From contig JAGYII010000007.1 in NCBI GenBank assembly GCA_018402725.1, positions 1-64,000 of the forward strand: 64,000 nt of DNA, read 5' to 3'. Both the position numbers and the translations under genes were made by a program. Below are positions 54,226 to 61,770 of this stretch, one piece after another. Source of the DNA: Candidatus Izemoplasma sp. (GTDB lineage: Bacteria; Bacillota_I; Bacilli_A; Izemoplasmatales; Izemoplasmataceae). The notes beneath the pieces were generated by a model. That model was not told where the DNA came from. It saw nothing but the letters and a program-made list of their open reading frames with translations, and ran no database searches. Each line of letters opens with the position of its first letter. The stretch's first letter is position 1.

Positions 54226-55310
54226 TCATCTCCCAAATCAATATTGCGTCCACGCCATGCCACATTTTTAGTAAATTTGGTTTTAAAGAAGGAGAGTCCA
54301 AAGACCCCTAAAAAATAAAGGGCTTGAAGCGGATATAAAACAATCGTTAAAAACGTAAAGTTACCGACCCGACGGCCCATCCAATAAAGCTGAATCCCAG
54401 CGATGATAAAGACGAGACCTTGAAGGGGAGTGAATTCTGGAATGAGAAGCGGTCTAAATAAAATACTAAAGATCGCCGTAATCCATAATGAGACCATCAA
54501 CATGTTCCAAAAGCCAATCAGTTTAGCACCGGTCGCAAAGCTTTTTGACCAGCCTGAGACACTTTCTTTAAAGCCCCCAGGATACATTCTAAAGGAGACA
54601 GCGCCTTGACCGCCTAAGGCTCTAATCGGACGTCCTTTTTCTAAAAAGACCTTGCCCATCTCGATATCGTCTAACACGGAAGAATTGACTTTCTTATCGG
54701 TTCCTACTGTATGGTAATCGTCTTTTTTCATGACCTGGACCGGCCCATAAAAGACTCTCGGTTTTAGTCTAGTTTGAAAAGGGGTATATAAATTAGAAGA
54801 CATCAAGATGACGACGTTAAACATTAGGGATAGTTGTTCATACGGTTTTTTCATTTGATGATAAGGTTGAATCGATAACGGCGTCTCATCTTGATAAAAG
54901 AGATGCACAATTTTTTTAATTCCATCTTTTTCAAAATGGGTATCGGCATCTAAGAGCATGACCACTTCAAAAGAAGAAGCCTCGACCCCTTGATATAAGG
55001 CCCATGATTTACCCCGCCAGCCTTTGGGGAGAGGTTTAGATGAAATGACTTTCGCCCCGTATTTTAAAGCGATTGCGGCGGTTTGATCGGTGGATTCATC
55101 ATCAATCACAATGAGTTCACCATCAAAACCCTGAGCTTGAATCGATTTAAGGAGGGGTTCAATCCGTTTTTCTTCATTCCGAGCTGGAATTAAAATCGAG
55201 ACTTTACTGGTTTTAACGTCCCCTTTAAACGGCTTTAAAAAACGTGGGATCTTCCACATCAAAATAAAACCACTAAGTAAAAATGCTAATTGAATATAGT
55301 CAGCCCACAT
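54222..55310 (-). CDS. crtQ: CrtQ-like family 2 glycosyltransferase
   Basis: GT2 enzyme similar to 4,4'-diaponeurosporenoate glycosyltransferase CrtQ. The nucleotide-sugar domain has VSILIPARNEEKRIEPLLKSI, VIDDESTDQTAA and MLLDADTHFEK (DxD-type metal site); later LSIQPYHQMKKPYEQLS, SFRMYPGGFKESVSGWSKSFATGA and RRVGNF match CrtQ closely. An N-terminal membrane segment and C-terminal helices anchor it. 362 residues. Paired and overlapping with crtO, it would add a hexose to an acidic lipid that CrtO then acylates. Confidence 0.8.
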   Translation of the reverse strand: MWADYIQLAFLLSGFILMWKIPRFLKPFKGDVKTSKVSILIPARNEEKRIEPLLKSIQAQGFDGELIVIDDESTDQTAAIALKYGAKVISSKPLPKGWRGKSWALYQGVEASSFEVVMLLDADTHFEKDGIKKIVHLFYQDETPLSIQPYHQMKKPYEQLSLMFNVVILMSSNLYTPFQTRLKPRVFYGPVQVMKKDDYHTVGTDKKVNSSVLDDIEMGKVFLEKGRPIRALGGQGAVSFRMYPGGFKESVSGWSKSFATGAKLIGFWNMLMVSLWITAIFSILFRPLLIPEFTPLQGLVFIIAGIQLYWMGRRVGNFTFLTIVLYPLQALYFLGVFGLSFFKTKFTKNVAWRGRNIDLGDE

Positions 55311-55338
55311 AAAAAGTTCTCCTTAAATAAATTATAGC

Positions 55339-55365
55339 AAAAAAAACACCCGAATGGGGGTGTGA
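55339..55365 (-). terminator. Terminator of pyrR
   Basis: On the minus strand ACACCCCCATTCGGGTGT folds as a hairpin followed by eight Ts, separating pyrR from the crtQ-like gene. Confidence 0.82.
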
Positions 55366-55368
55366 TGG

Positions 55369-55866
55369 TTAGGGATGTATCAAGGTCACGGTGCCTTTTT
55401 CTAGATCGACTAAGATGTTTTCATCTTTAGAAGTTGGAATGTTTTTCCCAATAAAGTCAGGCCTTATCGGAAGTTCACGGTGACCCCGGTCAATCAAAAT
55501 CGCGAGTGAAATAGACTGAGGTCTTCCTTTTTCAACCACCGCGTCCATCGCCGCTCTCACTGAGCGTCCGGTGTATAAAACATCATCAATCAAAATGATG
55601 TCTTTTTGATGGGCCTGCAAGAAGTTTTTTTGCGCTTCAACGCCTTTTTGATCATCCCGGTAAGCGGTGATATCTAAGGGGACACACGGGATGTCTTTTC
55701 CGGTAAATGATTTGAGATGTTCTTGAATTTTTTTAGCAACAAAAAAACCTTTATTGAGGATCCCAACTAAGATCACTTGGGATAAATCTGGGTAGCGTTC
55801 AATGATCTCATGGGTCATTCTTTTAAGGGTTCTTTCAATACTTTCTTGGTTTAAGAGTTCTTTCAT
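55369..55866 (-). CDS. pyrR: Pyrimidine attenuation regulator / uracil phosphoribosyltransferase PyrR
   Basis: RNA-binding regulator that, when loaded with UMP or UTP, promotes termination in leaders of pyrimidine genes, and has weak uracil phosphoribosyltransferase activity. The PRPP loop ILIDDVLYTGRSVRAAMDA and the family-specific RGHRELPIRPDFIGKNIPTS are clear. 165 residues. It is divergent from the uracil permease gene, whose leader contains a matching PyrR-type hairpin, so regulator and target are neighbours. Confidence 0.95.
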   Translation of the reverse strand: MKELLNQESIERTLKRMTHEIIERYPDLSQVILVGILNKGFFVAKKIQEHLKSFTGKDIPCVPLDITAYRDDQKGVEAQKNFLQAHQKDIILIDDVLYTGRSVRAAMDAVVEKGRPQSISLAILIDRGHRELPIRPDFIGKNIPTSKDENILVDLEKGTVTLIHP

Positions 55867-55898
55867 TTAATCACCTAAAAATAGTATATCAAAAAACC

Positions 55899-55927
55899 TT
55901 GAACCCGATAAACTTTTGTGGTAAATT
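55899..55927 (+). promoter_or_regulatory. Promoter of the uracil permease gene
   Basis: TTGAAC (55899-55904) and TAAATT (55922-55927) are 17 bases apart, just before the PyrR leader. Confidence 0.65.
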
Positions 55928-55941
55928 AATGGAAGTAGAGG

Positions 55942-55974
55942 TCCTTTAAAGCATGCCTGTGAGCATACTAAGGA
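55942..55974 (+). ncRNA. PyrR-binding leader hairpin
   Basis: TCCTT pairs with AAGGA and ATGC with GCAT, enclosing the loop CCTGTGAG and a purine-rich internal bulge. This is the layout of PyrR binding sites, in which CCnGnGAG is the recognised loop. It is followed by a terminator and a uracil permease gene, and pyrR lies on the other side of the promoter. Confidence 0.83.
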
Positions 55975-55998
55975 ACGGAAATTCTTCATGCGATGAAG

Positions 55999-56024
55999 GT
56001 GCCTTTAATCAGGCACTTTTTTTT
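55999..56024 (+). terminator. PyrR-controlled attenuator terminator
   Basis: GTGCCT pairs with AGGCAC and is followed by eight Ts, 35 bases before the permease ATG. It is expected to form when PyrR-UMP stabilises the upstream hairpin. Confidence 0.85.
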
Positions 56025-56058
56025 ATAGGGTCCTCTAACTACCTATAAGGAGGTTTCA

Positions 56059-57330
56059 ATGTCTACATTGAGACTGGGGATTAAAGAAAAACCCCAAAGT
56101 AAAGTACAGTGGCTCGTTTTGAGCTTGCAGCATGTTTTTGCGATGTTTGGAGCGACCGTTTTAGTTCCGCTCTTAACAGGCCTTTCCGTATCTGTTGCCC
56201 TTTTTGCATCAGGGCTTGGCACCTTGATTTACATCGCGATCACTAAAGGGAAAGTTCCGGTTTATTTAGGGTCGTCGTTCGCGTATATAGCAGCGATTAT
56301 TGTGGCGTCTAATCTGTATGGTTTTGGCGCAGCGTTTGTTGGACTGATGAGTGTCGGGGTCGTCTATGTGATTGTCGCTCTTGTTGTTCGTTTTGTTGGA
56401 ACCGCATGGCTTCAAAAAGTCTTGCCTCCAGTGGTCATTGGACCGATGATTGCAATCATCGGGATTGGCCTTGCGGGTGTGGCCACGGGTCAAGCTGGAT
56501 TAGTCAGTGGGTCAAGTGATGCTTTCTTTGCCTTCTTAGCGACTGATCTCGTCAATCCCCTTATTGCACTTGTGTCCTTTTCTTCGGTGGTGATTTTAGC
56601 GATATTTGCTAAAGGCTTCTTCAAAGTCGTCCCTATTTTAGGCGGTATTGTGATTGGGTATGTCTTCGCCATTGTCATGGGTGCTGTAGATTTTAGCGTC
56701 TTATCAGGGGCTCCCCTTATCGCAATCCCAGATTTTCAAATCATCGGAACCTATGCTTTAGATTTTAGAGCCGTCCTCATTTTCTTACCGTTATCGATGG
56801 TCACGATTGCTGAACACATTGGTGACCATAAAGTCTTAGGGTCGATCACAGGAGAAGATTTCCTGACTGATCCGGGTCTAGACAAAACCTTATTAGGGGA
56901 TGGAATTGCAACGTTTGTATCAGCTCTATTTGGCGGTCCTGCGAATACGACGTACGGTGAAAATACCGGCGTCATCGGAATGACTAAAGTGGCTTCTATT
57001 TACGTCGTTGGAGGCGCTGCGGTGATTGCGGTCGTCTTAAGTTTCGTCAATGTATTCACCGGCCTTATCAGTACGATTCCAGCGCCGGTTATGGGCGGAG
57101 TCCTCATCTTACTCTTTGGACTCATCGCCGGTAACGGTCTTAAAGTCATGATCGATGCGAAAGTGGATTTAGGTCAAATGCGTAATATCATCATCGTCTC
57201 CACCATGTTAGTGATTGGACTCGGGGGTGCGAACTTCGTCATCAATGACGCCGCCACGTTATCAGGCATGGCGTTAGCTGCCCTCTTCGGGGTTGCATTA
57301 AATCTTGTTTTACCGCAAAAAGATGCCTAA
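56059..57330 (+). CDS. uraA: Uracil permease (NCS2/UraA family)
   Basis: Proton-coupled nucleobase importer with about 14 hydrophobic segments in 423 residues. The substrate-site stretches MVTIAEHIGDHKVLGSIT (Glu and His) and GGPANTTYGENTGVIGMTK, the nucleobase-transporter motif, are UraA-like. A strong AAGGAGG site precedes the ATG. The PyrR attenuator in its leader supports uracil rather than xanthine as cargo. Confidence 0.93.
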   Translation: MSTLRLGIKEKPQSKVQWLVLSLQHVFAMFGATVLVPLLTGLSVSVALFASGLGTLIYIAITKGKVPVYLGSSFAYIAAIIVASNLYGFGAAFVGLMSVGVVYVIVALVVRFVGTAWLQKVLPPVVIGPMIAIIGIGLAGVATGQAGLVSGSSDAFFAFLATDLVNPLIALVSFSSVVILAIFAKGFFKVVPILGGIVIGYVFAIVMGAVDFSVLSGAPLIAIPDFQIIGTYALDFRAVLIFLPLSMVTIAEHIGDHKVLGSITGEDFLTDPGLDKTLLGDGIATFVSALFGGPANTTYGENTGVIGMTKVASIYVVGGAAVIAVVLSFVNVFTGLISTIPAPVMGGVLILLFGLIAGNGLKVMIDAKVDLGQMRNIIIVSTMLVIGLGGANFVINDAATLSGMALAALFGVALNLVLPQKDA

Positions 57331-57374
57331 GTTGTGATAAAATAAAATTAAGTTAAGACACAGTAAGTGATAGA

Positions 57375-57411
57375 GTGCGTAAAAAAGTTTTTCTTTTTTA
57401 CGCACTTTTTT
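57375..57411 (+). terminator. Terminator of the uracil permease gene
   Basis: GTGCGTAAAAAAG pairs with CTTTTTTACGCAC-type sequence and ends in six Ts. A long reading frame passes through it but is not genuine coding there. Confidence 0.85.
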
Positions 57412-57434
57412 ATGTCTTCTTGGAGGCTGGAATT

Positions 57435-58520
57435 ATGGATTATCTGATTATTGGTTCAGGGGTCATTGGTTCTTTTTTAGCGCATCAGCTCGCCCCGTAT
57501 GGTTCCGTGGGCGTAATTGAAAAAGAGGCGGATGTCGCCCAGGTTCAAACCACCCACAACAGTGCTCTAGTGCACTCTCCGGTATTAATTAGTCCAGAAA
57601 AAGGCACCCTTAAATCCGCCCTTGCCTTAGAAGGTAATCTCTTTTATCAAACGTACGCTGAAAGCTTAGGGGTTCCGGTTTTAAAAAACGGGGCCTTATT
57701 GATTGCGAAGACGGCCCAAGAGATGGAAGAGGCTTTAAAAATCGCTGAAGAAGCGAAAGCGAGAGGGATGGATGCTTTTGAAATCTTATCAGGCGCAGCC
57801 ATGAAGATGCTTGAACCGAATCTTTCAGATGATATCGTCGGCGGGTTAAGACTCCCCACCGCGATGACCGCAGATACTTATCAACTTTGTCAGGTTTTAA
57901 AAAAATCGGCCGAAGGTCACGGGGCTGAGTTTCACTTCAATGAAAAAGTAAGGGCCATTACATGGGTTAATGACATCTTTGAAGTCGTCACTCAAGAAGA
58001 TACGTATTATGCGAAACATGTGATTAATGCAGCGGGAACTTATGCCGAAAAAGTGGCGGCCATGATTGAAAAAAACGTCCCCTATCAAATGCGTCCCAAT
58101 CGAGGAGAGTACTTAGTTCTAGGTAAAGAGGCCACTAAACTCGTTAAACATACGCTATTTCCGGTCCCCTCAAAAATATCAAAAGGCATCCTCGTCATTC
58201 CCCAGCCTGATGGCACGATTCGGCTTGGTCCGACGAGTCACTTTCAAACATCCTTAGACGATGATACCGTCTTAGAAGACGGCCTTCAAGAAGTGAAAGA
58301 GGGGGTCAATCAACTCGTTAAAAACATTCCTTATCACCACGTCATAAAAACATACGTTGGGATCCGTTCTAGTACGACCTATAAAGATTTTTATATTAAG
58401 CGTTCAACTGAATTCACAAACTTTATTCATGTTGCGGGAATTGATTCCCCCGGGGTGACCGCAGCCCCAGGAATTGCTCGGTATGTGGCTGAAGAAGTCT
58501 TAGGATTAAAACACCGTTAA
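57435..58520 (+). CDS. FAD-dependent oxidoreductase, GlpO/LhgO-like
   Basis: DAO-superfamily flavoenzyme. The FAD loop is LIIGSGVIGSFLAHQL at the N-terminus, followed by TTHNSALVHSPV (similar to the HNSGVIH run of GlpO and LhgO), GGLRLPTAMTADTYQL and the C-terminal VAGIDSPGVTAAPGIARYVA. About 361 residues from ATG 57435 (GGAGG site); the frame open to 57375 is translated terminator. It most resembles the glycerol-3-phosphate oxidase of mycoplasmas or L-2-hydroxyglutarate dehydrogenase. With two glycerophosphodiesterases in the window a glycerol-3-phosphate role is attractive but unproven. Confidence 0.78.
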   Translation: MDYLIIGSGVIGSFLAHQLAPYGSVGVIEKEADVAQVQTTHNSALVHSPVLISPEKGTLKSALALEGNLFYQTYAESLGVPVLKNGALLIAKTAQEMEEALKIAEEAKARGMDAFEILSGAAMKMLEPNLSDDIVGGLRLPTAMTADTYQLCQVLKKSAEGHGAEFHFNEKVRAITWVNDIFEVVTQEDTYYAKHVINAAGTYAEKVAAMIEKNVPYQMRPNRGEYLVLGKEATKLVKHTLFPVPSKISKGILVIPQPDGTIRLGPTSHFQTSLDDDTVLEDGLQEVKEGVNQLVKNIPYHHVIKTYVGIRSSTTYKDFYIKRSTEFTNFIHVAGIDSPGVTAAPGIARYVAEEVLGLKHR

Positions 58521-58535
58521 GGCGGTGTTTTTTTT
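58508..58535 (+). terminator. Terminator of the FAD oxidoreductase gene
   Basis: ACACCG pairs with CGGTGT around the stop codon and is followed by eight Ts, which run directly into the next promoter. Confidence 0.82.
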
Positions 58536-58543
58536 GTTATAAT
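58535..58543 (+). promoter_or_regulatory. Extended -10 promoter overlapping the first ATG of the nuclease gene
   Basis: TGTTATAAT sits immediately after the previous terminator. Its last bases are the first ATG (58542) of the next frame, so transcription would start close to 58550 and the message would begin at or beside the second ATG (58551). Confidence 0.6.
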
Positions 58544-58550
58544 GAAGCCT

Positions 58551-59156
58551 ATGGAAATCATTCAGCTTAAAGAATACATCGTCGAGTTTGACCCCATCCA
58601 ACATCAGTACCGCGTCAATAATCAAAACGTCATTAGTGTGACGCAACTGATTGATGAGGTCTTAGGGAAACCGTACAAGAATGTCGATCCCGGTATCTTA
58701 CAAAAAGCGGCCGAAAAAGGGACCGCTCTTCATGACATGATTGAACGTTATGAGACAAAGGGCGAGAAAACAGCATCGTCTGAGTTTCGCGGTTACATGG
58801 CCTTAAAAGGCCAACACCAAATTGAAGTCTTAGAAAATGAAAAAATCGTCGTCATTGAAGCGTATGGCGTCCCGATTGCAGCTGGCCGTTTTGATATGGT
58901 GGTGAAAAGTCCCTACATGGACGGATTTGGGATTGTTGATGTGAAGCGGACGCTTAATCTCAACGAAGAGCGCTTAAAGCTACAGCTCAATTTATATAAA
59001 CGCGGTTACGAACAAACCTATAAGAAAAAAATCAAATATTTAAAATGCATGCACATTAGAAACCATTATTTTAATTATGTGGACGTCTTAGTTGATCCTT
59101 TATATACCGAATCGATGATTGAAAAATATCTCATCAAACATCCAATTAAATACTAA
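58551..59156 (+). CDS. Stand-alone PD-(D/E)XK nuclease-fold protein
   Basis: Predicted Cas4/RecB-type nuclease fold of about 201 residues. The elements are in order: EKGTALHDMIERYET (the G-x3-H helix motif, about residues 60-75), AAGRFDMVV followed by GIVDVKRT (the D and D-x-K active-site residues, about 110-130), and LKLQLNLYKRGYEQ (the Q-x3-Y motif). There are no cysteine clusters, so it is not an iron-sulfur Cas4, and no helicase or CRISPR genes adjoin it. I start at ATG 58551, as the ATG at 58542 is inside the -10 box. DNA repair or phage-type exonuclease roles are possible; the true role is unknown. Confidence 0.78.
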   Translation: MEIIQLKEYIVEFDPIQHQYRVNNQNVISVTQLIDEVLGKPYKNVDPGILQKAAEKGTALHDMIERYETKGEKTASSEFRGYMALKGQHQIEVLENEKIVVIEAYGVPIAAGRFDMVVKSPYMDGFGIVDVKRTLNLNEERLKLQLNLYKRGYEQTYKKKIKYLKCMHIRNHYFNYVDVLVDPLYTESMIEKYLIKHPIKY

Positions 59157-59178
59157 AAAACCACCCAATGGGTGGTTT
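59155..59178. terminator. Bidirectional terminator
   Basis: AAAACCACCC pairs with GGGTGGTTTT with a three-base loop, between the nuclease gene and the convergent ABC permease gene. Confidence 0.88.
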
Positions 59179-60350
59179 TATTTATTAAACATCATTTTTT
59201 CTGAATCAAAGGCGAGGGTCAAGAGATAAACGCCGATTCCAAGTAAGGTCAAGTTTGAAAGAATCGTAAAGGTCAATTGCGGAATGGAGATTGATAAGTC
59301 AAACACCGCGGTCAAACTTTGAACCGAGTTATAAATCGGAATCAAGTAAAACCATAGATTGGTTTGACTAGTGCCAAACAAGGACGTTACGCCCACTAAA
59401 TAAATCACAATCATTAAAGGCGCGGCTAGGGTGGCGGCTTCTTTAATCGATTTGGCGTAAGCACTTATTAAAGATAGCAAGACCACAAAGATCAAGACAG
59501 TCGTCACGATAATCACAAACAACAATAAATAGGTTTCAAGCCCATAAATGGCTAAGGTAAATGAATCATCGCCCACCAGTTGCGGCAAGGATAACATCAC
59601 CCCTAAAAAACTTGAAGACGCACTGACTAAAGCCGTAATCGATAAGGCAATGATTTTTCCTAAAGCGATTTGGGACCGTGAAGTGGGGGTAGCGAGTAAG
59701 GTTCCCATCGTATTTCTTTCTTTTTCACCGGCAATCGATTCAACTGCAATGGCTTGAGAACCACTGAATAAGAAAATCATCAATAAAAAAGGGACTAATC
59801 CGGTGACAAACTGTCTTGAAAAATCAGCAGCGGTGGCTTGATTATAAGAAACTTCCACGGAGCGGTTGATATCAAACTTATTAGAGATTTGACGCTCAAA
59901 GGCATTTAACATCCCGGTGTAGTATTGATAGATCGCGCCTGATTCTTCAGCGGCCGAATTATAAAAGATTTCAACATGCGGAGCCGGGAGGCCGGAAGCA
60001 ATGTCATACGCCACCATATTCGCATAAAAATCCGCTTCAAAAACAATGTATAAATCCAAAGTTCTTTCTTCAACGTCTTGAATCCGGTCATCATTTTCTG
60101 ATGTTAAGAACTGTACATCGAGGGGCGATTCAAACTGATCATGGATAAAACTGAGTTCTTCAGGGAAATTGACGACGGAGACTTGATAAATATAACTGTC
60201 ATCCACCTCGCCCACCGAGGCCCCAACATTCCCAATCACGGTATACAAGATATAGATGAAGACGCCGGGGAGGAGTAAGGTCGATAACATCCGGCGGTCG
60301 GTGAAGAATCGTTTGAGTTCTTTATTAATCAACGTTTTTAGCTTAAACAT
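59178..60350 (-). CDS. ABC-2 type exporter permease, NatB-like
   Basis: Membrane subunit of an ABC exporter. One N-terminal helix (STLLLPGVFIYILYTVIG) is followed by a long extracytoplasmic domain (about residues 45-180) and a cluster of five to six helices, with the conserved cytoplasmic run AVESIAGEKERNTMGTLLATP. 390 residues, the architecture of NatB-type Na+ exporters and related systems. It overlaps its ATPase by 8 bases. The cargo is not determined. Confidence 0.85.
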   Translation of the reverse strand: MFKLKTLINKELKRFFTDRRMLSTLLLPGVFIYILYTVIGNVGASVGEVDDSYIYQVSVVNFPEELSFIHDQFESPLDVQFLTSENDDRIQDVEERTLDLYIVFEADFYANMVAYDIASGLPAPHVEIFYNSAAEESGAIYQYYTGMLNAFERQISNKFDINRSVEVSYNQATAADFSRQFVTGLVPFLLMIFLFSGSQAIAVESIAGEKERNTMGTLLATPTSRSQIALGKIIALSITALVSASSSFLGVMLSLPQLVGDDSFTLAIYGLETYLLLFVIIVTTVLIFVVLLSLISAYAKSIKEAATLAAPLMIVIYLVGVTSLFGTSQTNLWFYLIPIYNSVQSLTAVFDLSISIPQLTFTILSNLTLLGIGVYLLTLAFDSEKMMFNK

Positions 60351-61110
60351 GAGATGTCATCCCTTCTTCAAAGAGTTTAAAGAATACATTTTCCAACCGG
60401 TCAACTTTTAATAAGTCTTCCACCGATTCAGAAAGCCGCATCTGGCCATAAATAATAATGCCCACTCGGTCACACAATTTTTCCACAAGTTCAAATATAT
60501 GCGTCGACAAGATGATAGTTTTTTCTTCTTTTTTTAAAGTCAACAAGAAATCCGTTACGGTCTTCGCCGTTAAGATATCAAGGCCATTTGTCGGCTCATC
60601 AAAGATGATCACTTGCGGGTCGTGGATGATGGAAATAACCAATGAAACTTTTTGTTTCATCCCCGTCGATAAATCTGCTACTTTAACTTCTTTAAAAGGC
60701 TCAATCCCAAATTGATCAAAGAGTTTAATCTTACGTTCAGCCAGGGTTTTTTCATCCACCCCGTGAAGCCGTCCAAAGTAATCAAATAAATAATTGGGGG
60801 TAAAAAAGTCATCGAGTTTAAGTTCACTGGTTAAAAACCCAATCTTACTTCTGACTTGACCCGGGTTTTCTTTCACACTGATGCCGTCAATAAACGCATC
60901 CCCCGAATCGGCTTTTATTAAAGATGCCATGATTCTAAGGGTTGTGGTTTTACCCGCACCATTAGGACCTAACAGCCCATAGATTTCTCCTTTGTTAACG
61001 GAAAAAGACAAATCATCAACGGCCACTTTCAGTTTGGTTTTAGTCTTTTCAAGTTTTTGTTGTTTCTTAGAAAGCTTGAATGTTTTTCTTAAGTTCTTTA
61101 CTTCAATCAT
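60343..61110 (-). CDS. ABC transporter ATP-binding protein, NatA-like
   Basis: ATPase for the permease that follows. Walker A GLLGPNGAGKTTTLR, signature DLSTGMKQKVSLV, Walker B VIIFDEPTNGLD, and switch His in ILSTHIFELVEKL. 255 residues. The start is preceded by a GTGAGGCG site and a promoter whose spacer contains a perfect palindrome, so the pair is probably repressor-controlled. Confidence 0.9.
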   Translation of the reverse strand: MIEVKNLRKTFKLSKKQQKLEKTKTKLKVAVDDLSFSVNKGEIYGLLGPNGAGKTTTLRIMASLIKADSGDAFIDGISVKENPGQVRSKIGFLTSELKLDDFFTPNYLFDYFGRLHGVDEKTLAERKIKLFDQFGIEPFKEVKVADLSTGMKQKVSLVISIIHDPQVIIFDEPTNGLDILTAKTVTDFLLTLKKEEKTIILSTHIFELVEKLCDRVGIIIYGQMRLSESVEDLLKVDRLENVFFKLFEEGMTSHV

Positions 61111-61145
61111 GAAAACGCCTCACATTCGTATAATTATGATATGCC

Positions 61146-61171
61146 ATTATATCGTACTATGATATATCATA
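61146..61171. promoter_or_regulatory. Promoter and palindromic operator in the padR/natA intergenic region
   Basis: TATAAT on the minus strand (complement of 61146-61151) serves the NatA-like gene. The perfect 14-base palindrome TATGATATATCATA (61158-61171) lies in the spacer of that promoter, and related ATGATAT and TATATCAT pieces recur at 61136-61142, 61174-61180 and 61229-61236. The divergent PadR-family repressor is the natural candidate to bind here. Confidence 0.65.
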
Positions 61172-61263
61172 CCATGATATAAAAATTGTGCAATCCATTT
61201 TGATGGCTTTTATGATTTCTTGCCTTTTATATATCATCATGCTATATTATACATGGTGATGAC

Positions 61264-61770
61264 ATGAAAAATCAAAATAAAGTGCAATATCCCATTTTAG
61301 GTTTTCTTATCCAGTATCCCATGAGTGGGTATGCCCTCAAAAAACAGATGGATGTATCTGTCGCGAATTTTATGAGTCCGAGCTTTGGGAATATATATCC
61401 AACGCTTAACCGCCTTAAAGAAGCAGGGATGATTGAAGCCATACCCCAAAAGGATGCGCGCAAGAAAGTAATCTACCATGCCACTGAAAAAGGAAAATCA
61501 CATTTTTTAACATGGATGCGGGGAAAACCTGAAGACCCCTTTTTAGCCCAGGTATATTTCATGAACTTGATTTCAAAAAAAGAACGTGCAAAGTTGATTC
61601 AGTCATACATAGAAGAAAAGACCTCCACCGTTAAACATTTAGAGGATTTAGAAAAAAGGTATCGAAAAGAGATGGGGCATTACGCTCATCAAACCCTTAC
61701 CTATGGAAAGTATATCTACACCCAAGAAATCACTTTTTACAAAGGAATGTTAGAAGGAGAAAATCAGTGA
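61264..61770 (+). CDS. PadR-family transcriptional regulator
   Basis: Winged-helix repressor with the PadR opening ILGFLIQYPMSGYALKKQMD, recognition helix region FGNIYPTLNRLKEAGMIE and wing KKVIYHATEKGKSHFL, then a C-terminal dimerisation helix domain of the long (168-residue) type. It is the first gene of a padR-ATPase-permease operon (4-base overlap with the ATPase), a frequent arrangement for drug- or bacteriocin-induced ABC exporters. It probably also controls the divergent NatAB-like pair. Confidence 0.9.
   Translation: MKNQNKVQYPILGFLIQYPMSGYALKKQMDVSVANFMSPSFGNIYPTLNRLKEAGMIEAIPQKDARKKVIYHATEKGKSHFLTWMRGKPEDPFLAQVYFMNLISKKERAKLIQSYIEEKTSTVKHLEDLEKRYRKEMGHYAHQTLTYGKYIYTQEITFYKGMLEGENQ

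Noticed and set aside
55936-56055. Purine riboswitch ahead of the nucleobase permease
   Set aside because: The conserved purine-aptamer loops are absent, while the PyrR hairpin loop and terminator are present and pyrR is adjacent.
57375-57434. N-terminal extension (MRKKVFLF...) of the FAD oxidoreductase
   Set aside because: Those codons are the uracil-permease terminator hairpin and T run; the flavin fold begins at ATG 57435.
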